Source: Myroides phaeus
GTDB lineage: Bacteria > Bacteroidota > Bacteroidia > Flavobacteriales > Flavobacteriaceae
Length of the DNA: 64,000 bases
Assembly (NCBI RefSeq): GCF_900099675.1
Contig: NZ_FNDQ01000013.1
Span: forward strand, 24,958-88,957
Direction: 5' to 3'
The notes under the pieces were generated by a model, which saw only the letters and a list, made by a program, of their open reading frames with translations, was not told the DNA's origin and made no database searches. The position numbers and the translations under genes were made by a program. Positions 17,589 to 27,376 of the stretch are shown here, one piece after another; positions within the stretch are counted from its first letter, which is position 1; the number at the start of each line of letters is the position of its first letter.

Positions 17589-20399
17589 TTATTTTGGAGC
17601 AATAACAAATACACCGTATTTATTTAAGTTAAACATTGTTTTAGCTGTGTTTAAGACGTCTTCGGTCGTGATTGATTGCAATATAGTATCATACTGGTCA
17701 AACTCACTTAAATCTTCAAAGTTGAGGTATATTTCTCTTAATTTTTCTACCCATTGGTATGTACTACTACTTGTTAAGTGAAGTGTTTTGTTGTTTAGAA
17801 TTGTACGCTTCATACGCTCTAACATCTCGTTGTTGATCGGAGTAGATTGTAATTTCTTAACCGCTTGTTTGGCGTATTCCTCTAAAGTAGCAAGATCTTT
17901 TTCCTCTGCAGAAAAATGTAAAGAAGTAAACGTTTTAGCTTCAGGATATAGAGTAACGTCAATATCTGAATACGGTGAATATACCAAACCCTCTTTCTCA
18001 CGAGAAACATTTAAAAATGCATCATTTAAAAGTTCACGTATCATTTGAGCAATAATGCTCTGTTTTAGTGTAGCATTTATATCACCTTTGAAAACGATTG
18101 AGACATCTGGTCTTTCAGCTTCTGACGTAATTATCTTAGCTCTTGTGATTTCTTCTTTCTCTTTTAGAGGATCAGCAATATTACTCTTTTGCTCTGTCCT
18201 TTTATGTAAGGGAATACTACCAAAATAAGTTGTTGCTTTATCTTTAATTTCATCTACTGAGAAGTAACCACAGATAACGATTGACATATCCTTAGGCGAT
18301 CTAAATGTTTCGTTAAAAAGAGAAAACATATTTTCAAGGTTAATTTTTTGGATATCCTCTTTTGTTTTTACTACTTGCTTGTCCTCTTTTGTACCCAATT
18401 TATACGCAGCTATTTTATGTGACATAGCCACAAAAGGATTGTTTAGATAATTAGGTGTAGTAGGAGTAGTAGTTAAAGACTCTATTTCTTCAGCAATATA
18501 TTCCTCAAAATCTTCTTGAGGTATAACATAGTCATACAATTTTCTATAACTCCATTCAAATAAATCAGTTGCATTTGCTTGTCTGCTTGAAGTATTCGCA
18601 ATACTCGCATTATCAATCATACTTACCAAAGTAGAAACTTCTTTTTGAGCTCCAATATCACTATAATCATCTTTAGAGAAACCATTAATCCAAGCTGTAT
18701 CTATGAAATAAGGAGTTTCTTCAAACAGATATAGTTCGTTTTGATTAACCTGATTTAAGCCTTTTCGTGTAGCGATTGATAATATATAATTATCATCTTC
18801 ACTCGTTGTAGGTTTAATAGCAATGCGCAAGCCATTTTGAAGTGTTATTTCAGTAACCCCAATATTTTTATACTCTTTTTCAGAGATAATATGAGCTTTT
18901 GAATTAAAGGCAATAGGAGGCATAGTATCCCAATTTAACGGTATTTCATTTACCTCATTACTTTTAACAGGTTGTTTTTTAATGAATTTAGTTACTTGTT
19001 TTGCCCCTTTTTTCCAGCTCTTTTCAAATTCTTTTTCGTTCTTTATTTCAAATAAATCAGGATTAAATTCGAATAAATATAAGTTGGCAGTATCATTTGC
19101 CCAAGTGTTTTTATGATGTGTATTGATATCATCAATTGAAATGGAAGCTATTATTTCTTGCGCTAAAAGATCTTCTTCACTATTCGTTAAGAAGTAACTA
19201 TATGCCGCTACTTGGTCAATATAAGAGTTAGCTAAATAGTAAGGATCTGTAGAATTATTTTTGTTCAAAGCATTCAAATAAGAAGCTTTTAATGTGTTTA
19301 ATTCTTCCTCAGCTATTCCATTCTGTTCTATAGAGTATATAATGCTACTTAATAATCGAATCTCAGAAAGGAGTTCTTTTTTAGTTGCAGCTTGTAATTC
19401 AAAAGCATTTTCATTTCTATTAGACAAATACCAAGTAGAATGATTAATGGCTTTAGAAGCCCCTTCTTTCAGTTTTTGCTTTAAAAACGAGTTATATAAA
19501 CGCTCAATAAGTTGAAGCTTAAAATCCGCTTTTGATTCTAACAACGGAGCTTTTACAAAGCGAATTATTTCAAGCTTATTCACTTTTGAGTTAGGTAATT
19601 CTTGCGTAACAAGTTTGTCTTTGAATACAGGGTTAAAAGCAAAAATATTCTGTTTTCTATTGACATTTGGCGTAGGATTAAACTTACCGAAATTCTGTTG
19701 AATTGCTTTAGTTGCCTTGTCAGTATCAACATTTCCAGTTATTATAATAGTAGCTAAATTAGGAGTATACCATTTTTTGTAAAACTCTCTTAAGCGTTGA
19801 TGGTCGATATTTATAATATCTTGTTCAGTCGCAATAGGCAAACGATTCGCGTGTTTTGTTCCCTCTAATTTCTTTTTTGTAAAAGTAGATTCTACGCCAT
19901 AATCCCTAATTTCTTGAATTACAATTTTCTTTTCTTTTAAAATGGCTTCATCCGTTAACGATGATTTTCCTAAGAAGTTAGCTAAGATATTAAGAGCCAA
20001 GTCTAATTGATTAGGGGCTAATAGAGATAGTTCATAAACTGTACGTTCATACGTCGTATAAGCATTAATATCTCTTCCAAATCTATACCCCAATGCTTGT
20101 AAAGTATCAACCGCTTGTCTATTCGGGAAGTCTTCCGAACCATTAAATATTAAATGTTCTAAGAAATGAGCATAGCCAATTTCATCTTCTGTTTCTTGAA
20201 GAGAACCAATATTAAACACCAAACGAAATTCTGTGTTCGGTTGTTCTGTTGAGTGAATAATGTATTGCAAACCATTGTCAAGGCTATCAATTTTTTTATT
20301 CATTATCGTTGGTAATTCTTTAAAAAGACTTTGTCCATTACTTAAAAATGGACAAAGTGATAAAAATAAAGAAGATAATAAGATTTTGTATTTAGTCAT
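17589..20399 (-). CDS. M16 family zinc metallopeptidase (pitrilysin-like)
   Basis: A 936-residue exported peptidase with a signal peptide (about 1-22). The inverted zinc motif HFLEH is at about residues 82-86, with the third ligand in the following EIRDYG segment (VIQEIRDYG). The protein has the usual two M16 halves; only the first has the zinc motif, as in active members. Such enzymes degrade peptides in the periplasm or at the cell surface. It is last in an operon behind SusC, SusD and a lipoprotein, and its start overlaps the previous stop codon by one base. The context suggests processing of imported oligopeptides. Confidence 0.92.
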   Translation of the reverse strand: MTKYKILLSSLFLSLCPFLSNGQSLFKELPTIMNKKIDSLDNGLQYIIHSTEQPNTEFRLVFNIGSLQETEDEIGYAHFLEHLIFNGSEDFPNRQAVDTLQALGYRFGRDINAYTTYERTVYELSLLAPNQLDLALNILANFLGKSSLTDEAILKEKKIVIQEIRDYGVESTFTKKKLEGTKHANRLPIATEQDIINIDHQRLREFYKKWYTPNLATIIITGNVDTDKATKAIQQNFGKFNPTPNVNRKQNIFAFNPVFKDKLVTQELPNSKVNKLEIIRFVKAPLLESKADFKLQLIERLYNSFLKQKLKEGASKAINHSTWYLSNRNENAFELQAATKKELLSEIRLLSSIIYSIEQNGIAEEELNTLKASYLNALNKNNSTDPYYLANSYIDQVAAYSYFLTNSEEDLLAQEIIASISIDDINTHHKNTWANDTANLYLFEFNPDLFEIKNEKEFEKSWKKGAKQVTKFIKKQPVKSNEVNEIPLNWDTMPPIAFNSKAHIISEKEYKNIGVTEITLQNGLRIAIKPTTSEDDNYILSIATRKGLNQVNQNELYLFEETPYFIDTAWINGFSKDDYSDIGAQKEVSTLVSMIDNASIANTSSRQANATDLFEWSYRKLYDYVIPQEDFEEYIAEEIESLTTTPTTPNYLNNPFVAMSHKIAAYKLGTKEDKQVVKTKEDIQKINLENMFSLFNETFRSPKDMSIVICGYFSVDEIKDKATTYFGSIPLHKRTEQKSNIADPLKEKEEITRAKIITSEAERPDVSIVFKGDINATLKQSIIAQMIRELLNDAFLNVSREKEGLVYSPYSDIDVTLYPEAKTFTSLHFSAEEKDLATLEEYAKQAVKKLQSTPINNEMLERMKRTILNNKTLHLTSSSTYQWVEKLREIYLNFEDLSEFDQYDTILQSITTEDVLNTAKTMFNLNKYGVFVIAPK

Positions 20400-21607
20400 T
20401 ATTTGATTTTGTAGTCAACAGTTATGTTTATGTATCCTCCAGCTTGAGAGTGTCCCATTATAAATTTAAAAGAAAGTTTATCGTTTGATAACATTGCAGT
20501 ACTTTCTGACCAAGTATCATTTTCATAATTATCTTCTTTTATATCTTCATTATTAATTATTGCAGCAGGATTAATATTTGCTCCATTTTCAATGCTTTCT
20601 ATTGCGATAGGGTTTTTATCATTAATGAATTGTTGTAATCTTTCATAGGCACTATACCTGTATGTTAAAGGGATAATTGTAATTTCTTCACCATAAAAAT
20701 CTTTCCCCTTCCCTATGTAAGAAACCTCTTTAGTATTTAAGTCTATTTCAATATCATCCATCATAACTTCAAAGGTTTCTTTCGATTCTCGCGTAAGACC
20801 TATAAGTTCCATAATGTTTTTATTAGCAGGAGGTGCATATGGGCCTTGATTATTCCAGAATACAAGGTCGTCAATAGTAAGGTCTCTAAACAATTTATAT
20901 AAGTAACTTTCTAACCCCATTGCGTTAGAAGTCATTTTTAATACTGGTTTTTCTGCAGTAGCTTTTTCACTTAATGTAAATGTTGTTATACCATTAATTT
21001 GTATTGTTTTCTTGTTATATAAAGCATCTAAATTACCATCACCAGGAAAGTAGATAGTTCCTGTCATTTCCACATCACCAATCAAAGAATACAAATCTAA
21101 TCCTTTGCTCTTATAAAGCTCAAGTAACTCAATTTGTTTAGGCGTTAATTCATCAGTAGCAGAAAGAGGTTGTAATGTAAATTGTAAGTGTTTTTCAAGA
21201 TTCAGAGTACTGTTATTTTCTACTAATACTAAACTAATATAGGTTGGTTTAGTTATTACTTTTCTCGACGTACTTTTCACCTTTAATTGAGCTTTTTTTT
21301 GACCAGGTAAAAATTCAATAATTGGATCTTCTATTTCAAGAAGTTTAGTGTTTTCAAATACATTATCTTGTAAAGCAAATTTAAGTTTAATAGTTGTGTT
21401 TACTGCTTTTACAAGATGAATGTCTATTACTGTTTCATCAGTACTATTATCTTTTATAAATACGCTGGTTTGCGGAATCAGTACTATTTTATTTTCACCT
21501 AAAAATTCTCCATTCGCATTATCTTCAGTAGAGCAAGCGAAAAAAGAGCTTATAGTAATTAGGAAAGCAGTTAAAACGAATATGTTTTTTTGTAATGTCT
21601 TTTTCAT
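20399..21607 (-). CDS. Lipoprotein of a SusC/SusD locus (DUF4929-like?)
   Basis: A 402-residue lipoprotein: the lipobox SSFFAC places the modified cysteine at about residue 25. A Calx-beta or BACON-like beta-sandwich is suggested at about 45-145 (repeated strands, KVITKPTYISLVLVENNS). The second half (about 160-402) is a separate unknown domain, ending in a beta strand (GGYINITVDYKIK). It resembles DUF4929-type proteins, but I am not certain of that assignment. Position between susD and the M16 peptidase suggests a surface substrate-binding or accessory role. Confidence 0.65.
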   Translation of the reverse strand: MKKTLQKNIFVLTAFLITISSFFACSTEDNANGEFLGENKIVLIPQTSVFIKDNSTDETVIDIHLVKAVNTTIKLKFALQDNVFENTKLLEIEDPIIEFLPGQKKAQLKVKSTSRKVITKPTYISLVLVENNSTLNLEKHLQFTLQPLSATDELTPKQIELLELYKSKGLDLYSLIGDVEMTGTIYFPGDGNLDALYNKKTIQINGITTFTLSEKATAEKPVLKMTSNAMGLESYLYKLFRDLTIDDLVFWNNQGPYAPPANKNIMELIGLTRESKETFEVMMDDIEIDLNTKEVSYIGKGKDFYGEEITIIPLTYRYSAYERLQQFINDKNPIAIESIENGANINPAAIINNEDIKEDNYENDTWSESTAMLSNDKLSFKFIMGHSQAGGYINITVDYKIK

Positions 21608-21619
21608 TTTTTTTCAATA

Positions 21620-22996
21620 TTAGTCAACAATAGTCCATCCTTCATTTTGAGTTGCATTAGGATTATATCTCATTTCAGAAGCAGGCAATGGCCAAGTCCA
21701 CCTGAAGTCTGTGGATTTAATTGTAGTAGCTTTATTATTGCTATCAGGTATATATCTGACAAGGTCAATATTCCATCTTTTTAAGTCGAAGAAGTTTATC
21801 TTTTCTCCAATGAACTCTTTCTGTTTTTGTAAGCGAAAGATTGCTTTTAATTCGCTTTGCGAAAGATTAGGAGCAAGCATATCTTGATTTAAGTTTGAAA
21901 GAAAATCATTTAATAACTGTATTGCTTCAACATTTTTATTTTGCTCAATTAAGCTTTCAATTAAAATAAAATAAGTCTCCGTATTTCTTGCCATAACAAT
22001 AGGCTTTTGTGTTTTGTCTTCAGATGTAGTTTTATATTTTCCTAACAACTGTCTATCTATTATATCTATACCACTGGCTTTAAACTTAAATAGATATTGA
22101 GAAACGTTATGTCTAATATCCTTTTCCTCAAAAGAGAAAGTTTCATTGATATAGAAGTAATCACCTGCGTTTTGTTGATAATACAAATAGTGATTAGGGT
22201 TTTCTTGTAAATCATATATCCAATAAACATTAGAAGAAATACTTGCCACTTGATTATTCCAAAGATTAGCATACGTCGTTTCAGTATTAATCAGTTTAAA
22301 ATTATCATTTAAAAGATCTTTAGCCAGCTTTTCTGCCTTTGAAAAGTCTCTCATAAAAAGAGCTACTTGAGCTTGTATATGCAGAGCTCCTTTTTTAGTT
22401 ATGAAATAGTTTTTCTCATTAGGATAATCTTTAATGAGAGACAATCCTTCTTCCAATAGGTTATTAATTTCAGTTAATGTTTCTGTTTGGGTTAAACGCT
22501 TATTTGTTTCCAGACTTAATGAGTTTGTAGGAATAATACCTAAAGCATTAGGAGTATAACGATCGCTATAAAGCTGCAACAAATCAAAGTATATATATGC
22601 TTTTAATAAGAGTGCATTTCCTTTAATATATTGCCAATCTTCATTGTCTTTATTCGCATTATCATTTGAAAGTAAAATAGCGTTCAAATTTATTAAAGCA
22701 TTATAGTAATCCTCCCAGATAGACGCAGTATTTTTTGTTAGTTCACGTTGGTCCCAATTATAGATAAGTTGATACTCTTTTTTGTACACAACTTGATAGT
22801 TGGGGTGTAAATCCTCTGTTAGTAAAGTGAATTTTTCAGAAGAAACAGGAAGGCTCTTATAAGCTTGAGATAATACCCCCATTGCTTTTATGGGAGTATT
22901 AATAATATTATCACCAGATATTTCGTCTTGTGAATTTATGTCTAAACTACACGCTGTAAGAAAGCCTATAGCTATAAATAGGAATATTTTTTTCAT
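21620..22996 (-). CDS. SusD/RagB family nutrient-binding lipoprotein
   Basis: The 458-residue outer-membrane lipoprotein has its lipobox at FLTAC (Cys about 16). SusD features include the TPR-like helical N-terminal half (LLKAYIYFDLLQLY, with the YFDL segment typical of the family). The C-terminal region holds RLQKQKEFIGEKINFFDLKRW and the ending WPLPASEMRYNPNATQNEGW. SusD caps the SusC pore and binds the ligand. The stop of the upstream susC is only 2 bp from its start. The locus has no glycosidase but does have a peptidase, so peptides are the likely ligands. Confidence 0.93.
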   Translation of the reverse strand: MKKIFLFIAIGFLTACSLDINSQDEISGDNIINTPIKAMGVLSQAYKSLPVSSEKFTLLTEDLHPNYQVVYKKEYQLIYNWDQRELTKNTASIWEDYYNALINLNAILLSNDNANKDNEDWQYIKGNALLLKAYIYFDLLQLYSDRYTPNALGIIPTNSLSLETNKRLTQTETLTEINNLLEEGLSLIKDYPNEKNYFITKKGALHIQAQVALFMRDFSKAEKLAKDLLNDNFKLINTETTYANLWNNQVASISSNVYWIYDLQENPNHYLYYQQNAGDYFYINETFSFEEKDIRHNVSQYLFKFKASGIDIIDRQLLGKYKTTSEDKTQKPIVMARNTETYFILIESLIEQNKNVEAIQLLNDFLSNLNQDMLAPNLSQSELKAIFRLQKQKEFIGEKINFFDLKRWNIDLVRYIPDSNNKATTIKSTDFRWTWPLPASEMRYNPNATQNEGWTIVD

Positions 22997-22998
22997 AA

Positions 22999-25900
22999 TT
23001 AGAATGTAGCGTTAATAGAAAAAGTTAAAATTGGTTGTAATACATCATTTAGAGAGCCTTTATCTTTTTGTCTGCGATAGGTGTAAATATTATCAGCTTG
23101 TACATTTACTTGTAAAGACTTGAAGTAGCGATTAATGAATGCGCTTTGTGTAATGCTATAACCTAATTGAACAAAGTTTAATTTTATATAATCTGTTTTA
23201 TATATCGTCTTCGTTGTTGGATATTGATACAAATCATAAACAGAGCTTGGAAGTTTTTTAGCAGGATATAGTTTGTTTTCGTCACCAATTTCAAACCACA
23301 TATTGTCTAATTGTCCTTTAATAGCATTCTTATTAGCATTTGTATTATCTCTAATATAAGATTTACTATAAGTTGCTTTACCACCTGAACTATAGTTAAT
23401 GTTAACAGTTAGAGACCAGTTTTTATAACTAAAATAGTTGTTGAAAAAGCCACTGTAAGGCGCAATAGAGTATCCTAAGTTATTGAAGTAATTAGGAGAG
23501 ATACTATTTTCAAAGTTGATTATTTGCCCATCATTATCAACATATTGAGGCAATCCAGTAATAGGGTAAACACCATTATCGCGTAAACCATAAATGACAC
23601 CTAAAGGCTTGCCAACTTCATATTCAGGAATGACAGATTGGTCAGTTAAATAAATTTTATCCGTACCATAAAGTTTTTTGACTTTATTAGCATTATAAGA
23701 CATAGAAATAGATGAGTTCCATTTAAAATCAGCAATGTGTAGAACATCTCCATTAAGCATTAACTCAATCCCCTTGTTTTCTAATTCCCCGATATTTTTT
23801 GTAAACGTTTTAAAACCATTACTACTTGCAATTGGAACAGTAACTATGGCTTCTTTCGTTAATTCGTTATACAAAGTAGTTGTAAGGTTAAATCTATTTA
23901 GGAAACCAAAGTCAATTGTAAAGTTTGTTGAATAAGTTTGCTGTGGTTTTAAATCCTTATTAGGCAATGCAAGTAGTTGTAAAATTCTACTTTCTCCATA
24001 AAAGTTGTTAGAATTACTGAAAGTTGTAGTAATATCACGTGGAGTAATACCAACCATACTTGCTGTATAACCTAAAGAAGCTTTAAACTTTAAAGCCGTT
24101 AAAATGTCCTGTTTAGCAAAAAAAGCATATTCACTTGGAGACCATGCAATACCCGTTGCCCAAGCATTGTTCCATCTGTTATTACTTGGTAAAAGAGAAG
24201 AACCATCCCTTTTGATACTTGCATAAAAATCATAGGTATTTTGGAATGTATACCCCAAGGCAGCTCCAAAACCTAATTGCGCATTTTTAATTTTATTTCC
24301 CCCGTTATTAGGAGCATAAGTCCCCGTTAAAGAGTTATTGATACCAGAGATGCTGTTTATATCATCAGCAATACCATAACCAGAAGCAGAAAGTGATTTA
24401 ATATTAGACAAATAATAATCTGAGTTTACTCCGATAAAAAAGTCGTGGTCTCCTATTTGTTTTTGGTAACTCGCACGAATATTTGAAGAAAAATCAAAGT
24501 TTTTGTTGTCTTCCTCTGATAAGTACCCCTGTGCATTTATAGGATTATCACGTTGACTGTATGCAGTACTATATATGCGTTTATTTATTTCCCCTAAACT
24601 ATAATCTGCACCAATTACTCCTGAGATGTTTAATTCAGGTAAGACGTCCCATTGCATAACCAAAGAACTACTAAAGCGTTTAGTAGTACTTTTTTGATAG
24701 AATTGATTAATTAAATCTTTATAAGATTGATGTTTATTAAAACTATACAATTTTTTACTCTCTTTAGTTTCATATGGATTTAGTATATAAGCGAGAGAGG
24801 TAGGATCATTGTCCATACCATTTTGAGTGTTAGCAGTAGCTACCCCAAAGCTATTATTAATAGCAAGGTTGAAGTTATCTGTGATTAGATAATTCAAGTT
24901 AGCACGAGCTGTGATATGGTGAATATCATTACCAGGAATACGACCTCCTTGTTTACTGTAATTCAAAGAGTAGAAATAGGTGTTTTTTTCAGTCCCCCCA
25001 CGAACACTAAAGTTGTACGATTGAAAATGATTAGGCTTAATTAGTTCTTTAAACCAATCCGTGTTATATTGTTTAAGAGAATCGAGTATTCTGTTTCCCT
25101 CTGCTAATTTTTCTTGTAATAAGGGGCTATTTTGATAATTTTTAGTGATGTATTTCTCAGAGAACAAGTAGCCAGGAGTGGCCAGCATTTCTATTCGCTC
25201 TTCAAATGCTAATTTTTCATTAGTTCCCATCATTTCAACAGGACGTTCTCCTCTAAAAGTTACTCCTTGTTTCATAGAAAAACTAAAAATAGGTTTGCCT
25301 TCAAAACCTTGTTTTGACGTTAATTCAATTACACCATTAGCCGCTTTTATACCATATAAAGCTGTAGCAGGAGCGTCTTTAAGTACTTTTATTGTCGTAA
25401 AGTCATTTGGGGTTAAAGTAAGGAATGTTTCTGTAGATATAATAATTCCGTCCATTACAAAAAGTGGTTCATTAGCACTTCCTTTGTAATTAAAAGAGGA
25501 GTTACCTCTAATGCGTATTTCAGGTTTCTTTCCAAGTTCCCCTCCATAATTAACAGTCAATCCTGGTATTTGTCCTTGTAAAAGTTTAGCCATATCTATC
25601 TCAGAACGTTCACTTAATTTATTCATATCAAGTGTAACTACAGAACCAGTTAGATTACGCACATCAATATCATTTATATTGTGTGTACATTTTATGAGCA
25701 ATTCTTCGAGTTGCTCCATAATTGGGTTTAGATAAATATTTTGAGAAGTATTTTTTAAAGACATACGGATTTCTTCAAAACCTAAATGGGAGACGATAAT
25801 ATCTGTTTGTTTAGGAGCTGTAAAAGAAAAGGTACCATTATCTTCAGTAATGAAAATTTGTTTAGTATCTACTAAGGTGATAATCGCACCTTGTATAGGT

Positions 25901-26013
25901 TTTTTCGTATGCTGATTAATTACTTTTCCTACATATTGTTGCGTTTGAGCAAAACATACAGTAGAAAGTAAAGAAAAGAAAGCGATTAATAAATTGATTT
26001 TAAGAGGTTTCAT
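22999..26013 (-). CDS. SusC/RagA family TonB-linked outer-membrane transporter
   Basis: A 1004-residue outer-membrane transporter. A signal peptide (about 1-22) precedes a carboxypeptidase-regulatory-like domain (about 27-105) and the plug (about 115-240, with LLQGQIPGLTVNYGGELG, EIRIRGNSSFN and KDAPATALYGIKAANGV). The remaining 22-strand barrel ends in SINATF. It opens the operon susC-susD-lipoprotein-M16 peptidase. A strong promoter (TTTG-18 bp-TAATTTTG) precedes it. No anti-sigma/ECF pair is adjacent. Confidence 0.95.
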   Translation of the reverse strand: MKPLKINLLIAFFSLLSTVCFAQTQQYVGKVINQHTKKPIQGAIITLVDTKQIFITEDNGTFSFTAPKQTDIIVSHLGFEEIRMSLKNTSQNIYLNPIMEQLEELLIKCTHNINDIDVRNLTGSVVTLDMNKLSERSEIDMAKLLQGQIPGLTVNYGGELGKKPEIRIRGNSSFNYKGSANEPLFVMDGIIISTETFLTLTPNDFTTIKVLKDAPATALYGIKAANGVIELTSKQGFEGKPIFSFSMKQGVTFRGERPVEMMGTNEKLAFEERIEMLATPGYLFSEKYITKNYQNSPLLQEKLAEGNRILDSLKQYNTDWFKELIKPNHFQSYNFSVRGGTEKNTYFYSLNYSKQGGRIPGNDIHHITARANLNYLITDNFNLAINNSFGVATANTQNGMDNDPTSLAYILNPYETKESKKLYSFNKHQSYKDLINQFYQKSTTKRFSSSLVMQWDVLPELNISGVIGADYSLGEINKRIYSTAYSQRDNPINAQGYLSEEDNKNFDFSSNIRASYQKQIGDHDFFIGVNSDYYLSNIKSLSASGYGIADDINSISGINNSLTGTYAPNNGGNKIKNAQLGFGAALGYTFQNTYDFYASIKRDGSSLLPSNNRWNNAWATGIAWSPSEYAFFAKQDILTALKFKASLGYTASMVGITPRDITTTFSNSNNFYGESRILQLLALPNKDLKPQQTYSTNFTIDFGFLNRFNLTTTLYNELTKEAIVTVPIASSNGFKTFTKNIGELENKGIELMLNGDVLHIADFKWNSSISMSYNANKVKKLYGTDKIYLTDQSVIPEYEVGKPLGVIYGLRDNGVYPITGLPQYVDNDGQIINFENSISPNYFNNLGYSIAPYSGFFNNYFSYKNWSLTVNINYSSGGKATYSKSYIRDNTNANKNAIKGQLDNMWFEIGDENKLYPAKKLPSSVYDLYQYPTTKTIYKTDYIKLNFVQLGYSITQSAFINRYFKSLQVNVQADNIYTYRRQKDKGSLNDVLQPILTFSINATF

Positions 26014-26051
26014 AGTTAGTGTTTAATTAAGACTTATTCTAAATTAACGCA

Positions 26052-26081
26052 CAAAATTAAACATTTTATTAACTAATCAAA
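26052..26081 (-). promoter_or_regulatory. Promoter of the first susC operon
   Basis: On the minus strand TTTG (26078-26081) and TAATTTTG (26052-26059) are separated by 18 bp, matching the Bacteroidota consensus closely. The -7 box lies about 40 bp before the ATG. Confidence 0.7.
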
Positions 26082-26345
26082 GGTATTTAGTTCTTTATTT
26101 AGATTAAATACTAATAATAGAGTAGGAATTAATTGTTAAAAAAGCAAGGTTTAATGTGTTTGTTTACAGGTGTTTATGATTATGTTTCTTGCTTTTTGTT
26201 TATATTTTAATTAGAATTAGTGTAAATGAGAATATTCTCACTAAGTGAATGTTGAGTAGTGTTTAGATTGAATTTATATTTTTTTTGGAGGTTTTGATAA
26301 AGTAAAAAAAAGAGTAGAAAGAGAGGAGAGAATAATTGAAAGTTT

Positions 26346-26353
26346 TAAGTTTG
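26346..26353 (+). promoter_or_regulatory. Possible -7 box of dtd
   Basis: TAAGTTTG matches TAnnTTTG about 27 bp before the GTG start. No good -33 element was seen. Confidence 0.4.
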
Positions 26354-26379
26354 TAGATATTGATTTAAAAAATTATCAA

Positions 26380-26832
26380 GTGAGAACTGTAATACAAAGA
26401 GTAACACGTGCATCTGTAACTGTAGAAGGGCAAGTTATAGGTGAAATTGAAAAAGGATTGCTTATACTTGTTGGTATTGAAGAAGTAGATACACAAAGTG
26501 ATATAGAATGGTTAGGAGGAAAAGTAACTAATTTACGTGTATTTGATGATGAGAATGGAGTGATGAATATGTCTATTAAAGATATCGAAGGAGATATATT
26601 GTTGGTAAGTCAATTTACTTTACACGCTTCTACAAAAAAAGGAAATAGACCCTCTTACATACGTGCAGCAAAGCCTGATTTTGCCGTGCCGATGTATGAG
26701 AAATTTATAGCACAATTGGAAAGAGAACTTGGAAAGCCAATTCAAAAAGGAAAGTTTGGAGCAGATATGAAAGTAGAACTCTTAAATGACGGACCTGTAA
26801 CTATAATTATTGACACACAAAATAAAGAGTAA
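26380..26832 (+). CDS. dtd: D-aminoacyl-tRNA deacylase
   Basis: DTD hydrolyses D-amino acids from mischarged tRNA. The 150 residues are standard. The family motifs SQFTLHAST (about 78-86) and the C-terminal GPVTIIIDT are both intact, as is KGNRPSY. Translation starts at a GTG (26380), which gives the conserved N-terminus MRTVIQRVTRASV. Its stop overlaps the start of the next small gene (TAATG). Confidence 0.97.
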   Translation: MRTVIQRVTRASVTVEGQVIGEIEKGLLILVGIEEVDTQSDIEWLGGKVTNLRVFDDENGVMNMSIKDIEGDILLVSQFTLHASTKKGNRPSYIRAAKPDFAVPMYEKFIAQLERELGKPIQKGKFGADMKVELLNDGPVTIIIDTQNKE

Positions 26833-27029
26833 TGAATACATTAGTAAAATATAGTTTTTTTACGGTTATATATATTGGATTAACTTGGTTTTTGTCAGAT
26901 GAGTTAGGATGTGCCATAGCAGGAAATCAAACTTGTGTTTTGAATTTTATGGTAAAATATGTTGTATTTATGGTATTGATGATTATTTATGACAAGTGGA
27001 TTAAAGGAAAAATATTTAAAAAGAATTAA
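26832..27029 (+). CDS. Small two-helix membrane protein
   Basis: I do not recognise a family for this 65-residue protein. It has two hydrophobic segments (about 7-23 and 40-56), a cysteine pair (C27 and C35) in the loop between them, and a lysine-rich tail, all consistent with an inner-membrane hairpin protein. Its ATG overlaps the dtd stop and the next gene starts 11 bp after it, so it is very probably a translated member of the operon. Confidence 0.65.
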   Translation: MNTLVKYSFFTVIYIGLTWFLSDELGCAIAGNQTCVLNFMVKYVVFMVLMIIYDKWIKGKIFKKN

Positions 27030-27040
27030 GTGTAAAAAAG

Positions 27041-27367
27041 ATGAATATACAAGACGCACAAAAAGCAGTAGATAATTGGATTAAAGAACACGGAGTTCGT
27101 TATTTTAATGAGTTGACTAATATGGCTCAATTAACTGAAGAAGTTGGAGAAGTAGCCCGTATTATTGCAAGACGTTATGGAGAACAATCTGAAAAAGAAA
27201 GCGATAAAAACAAGGATTTAGGTGAAGAATTAGCCGATGTTGTTTTTGTTGTACTTTGTTTAGCAAATCAGACAGGAGTTAATCTACAAGAAGCTTTTGA
27301 TAAAAAGATGGATGTGAAAACAAAGCGTGATCACGACCGTCACCACAACAATGAAAAATTGAAATAA
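27041..27367 (+). CDS. MazG-like nucleotide pyrophosphohydrolase
   Basis: A 108-residue all-helical protein of the MazG/NTP-PPase superfamily. The metal-binding motif pair is present: EEVGE (about residue 29-33, in LTEEVGEVARIIARR) and the later ELADVVF (about 67-73). Small single-domain members hydrolyse nucleotides to the monophosphate and pyrophosphate as housecleaning enzymes. The precise substrate is unknown. It lies between the small membrane protein and aroA. Confidence 0.88.
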   Translation: MNIQDAQKAVDNWIKEHGVRYFNELTNMAQLTEEVGEVARIIARRYGEQSEKESDKNKDLGEELADVVFVVLCLANQTGVNLQEAFDKKMDVKTKRDHDRHHNNEKLK

Positions 27368-27376
27368 ACTGTTTAT

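Larger units (their letters stand above)
26014..26379. other. 366-bp divergent intergenic region
   Basis: It holds the susC promoter on the minus strand at its left end and a possible dtd -7 box at its right end. No ORF or RNA gene was recognised between them. Confidence 0.6.

Noticed and set aside
25178..25489. 103-codon ORF on the plus strand
   Set aside because: It lies wholly antisense to susC, which has clear SusC plug motifs in the same interval.
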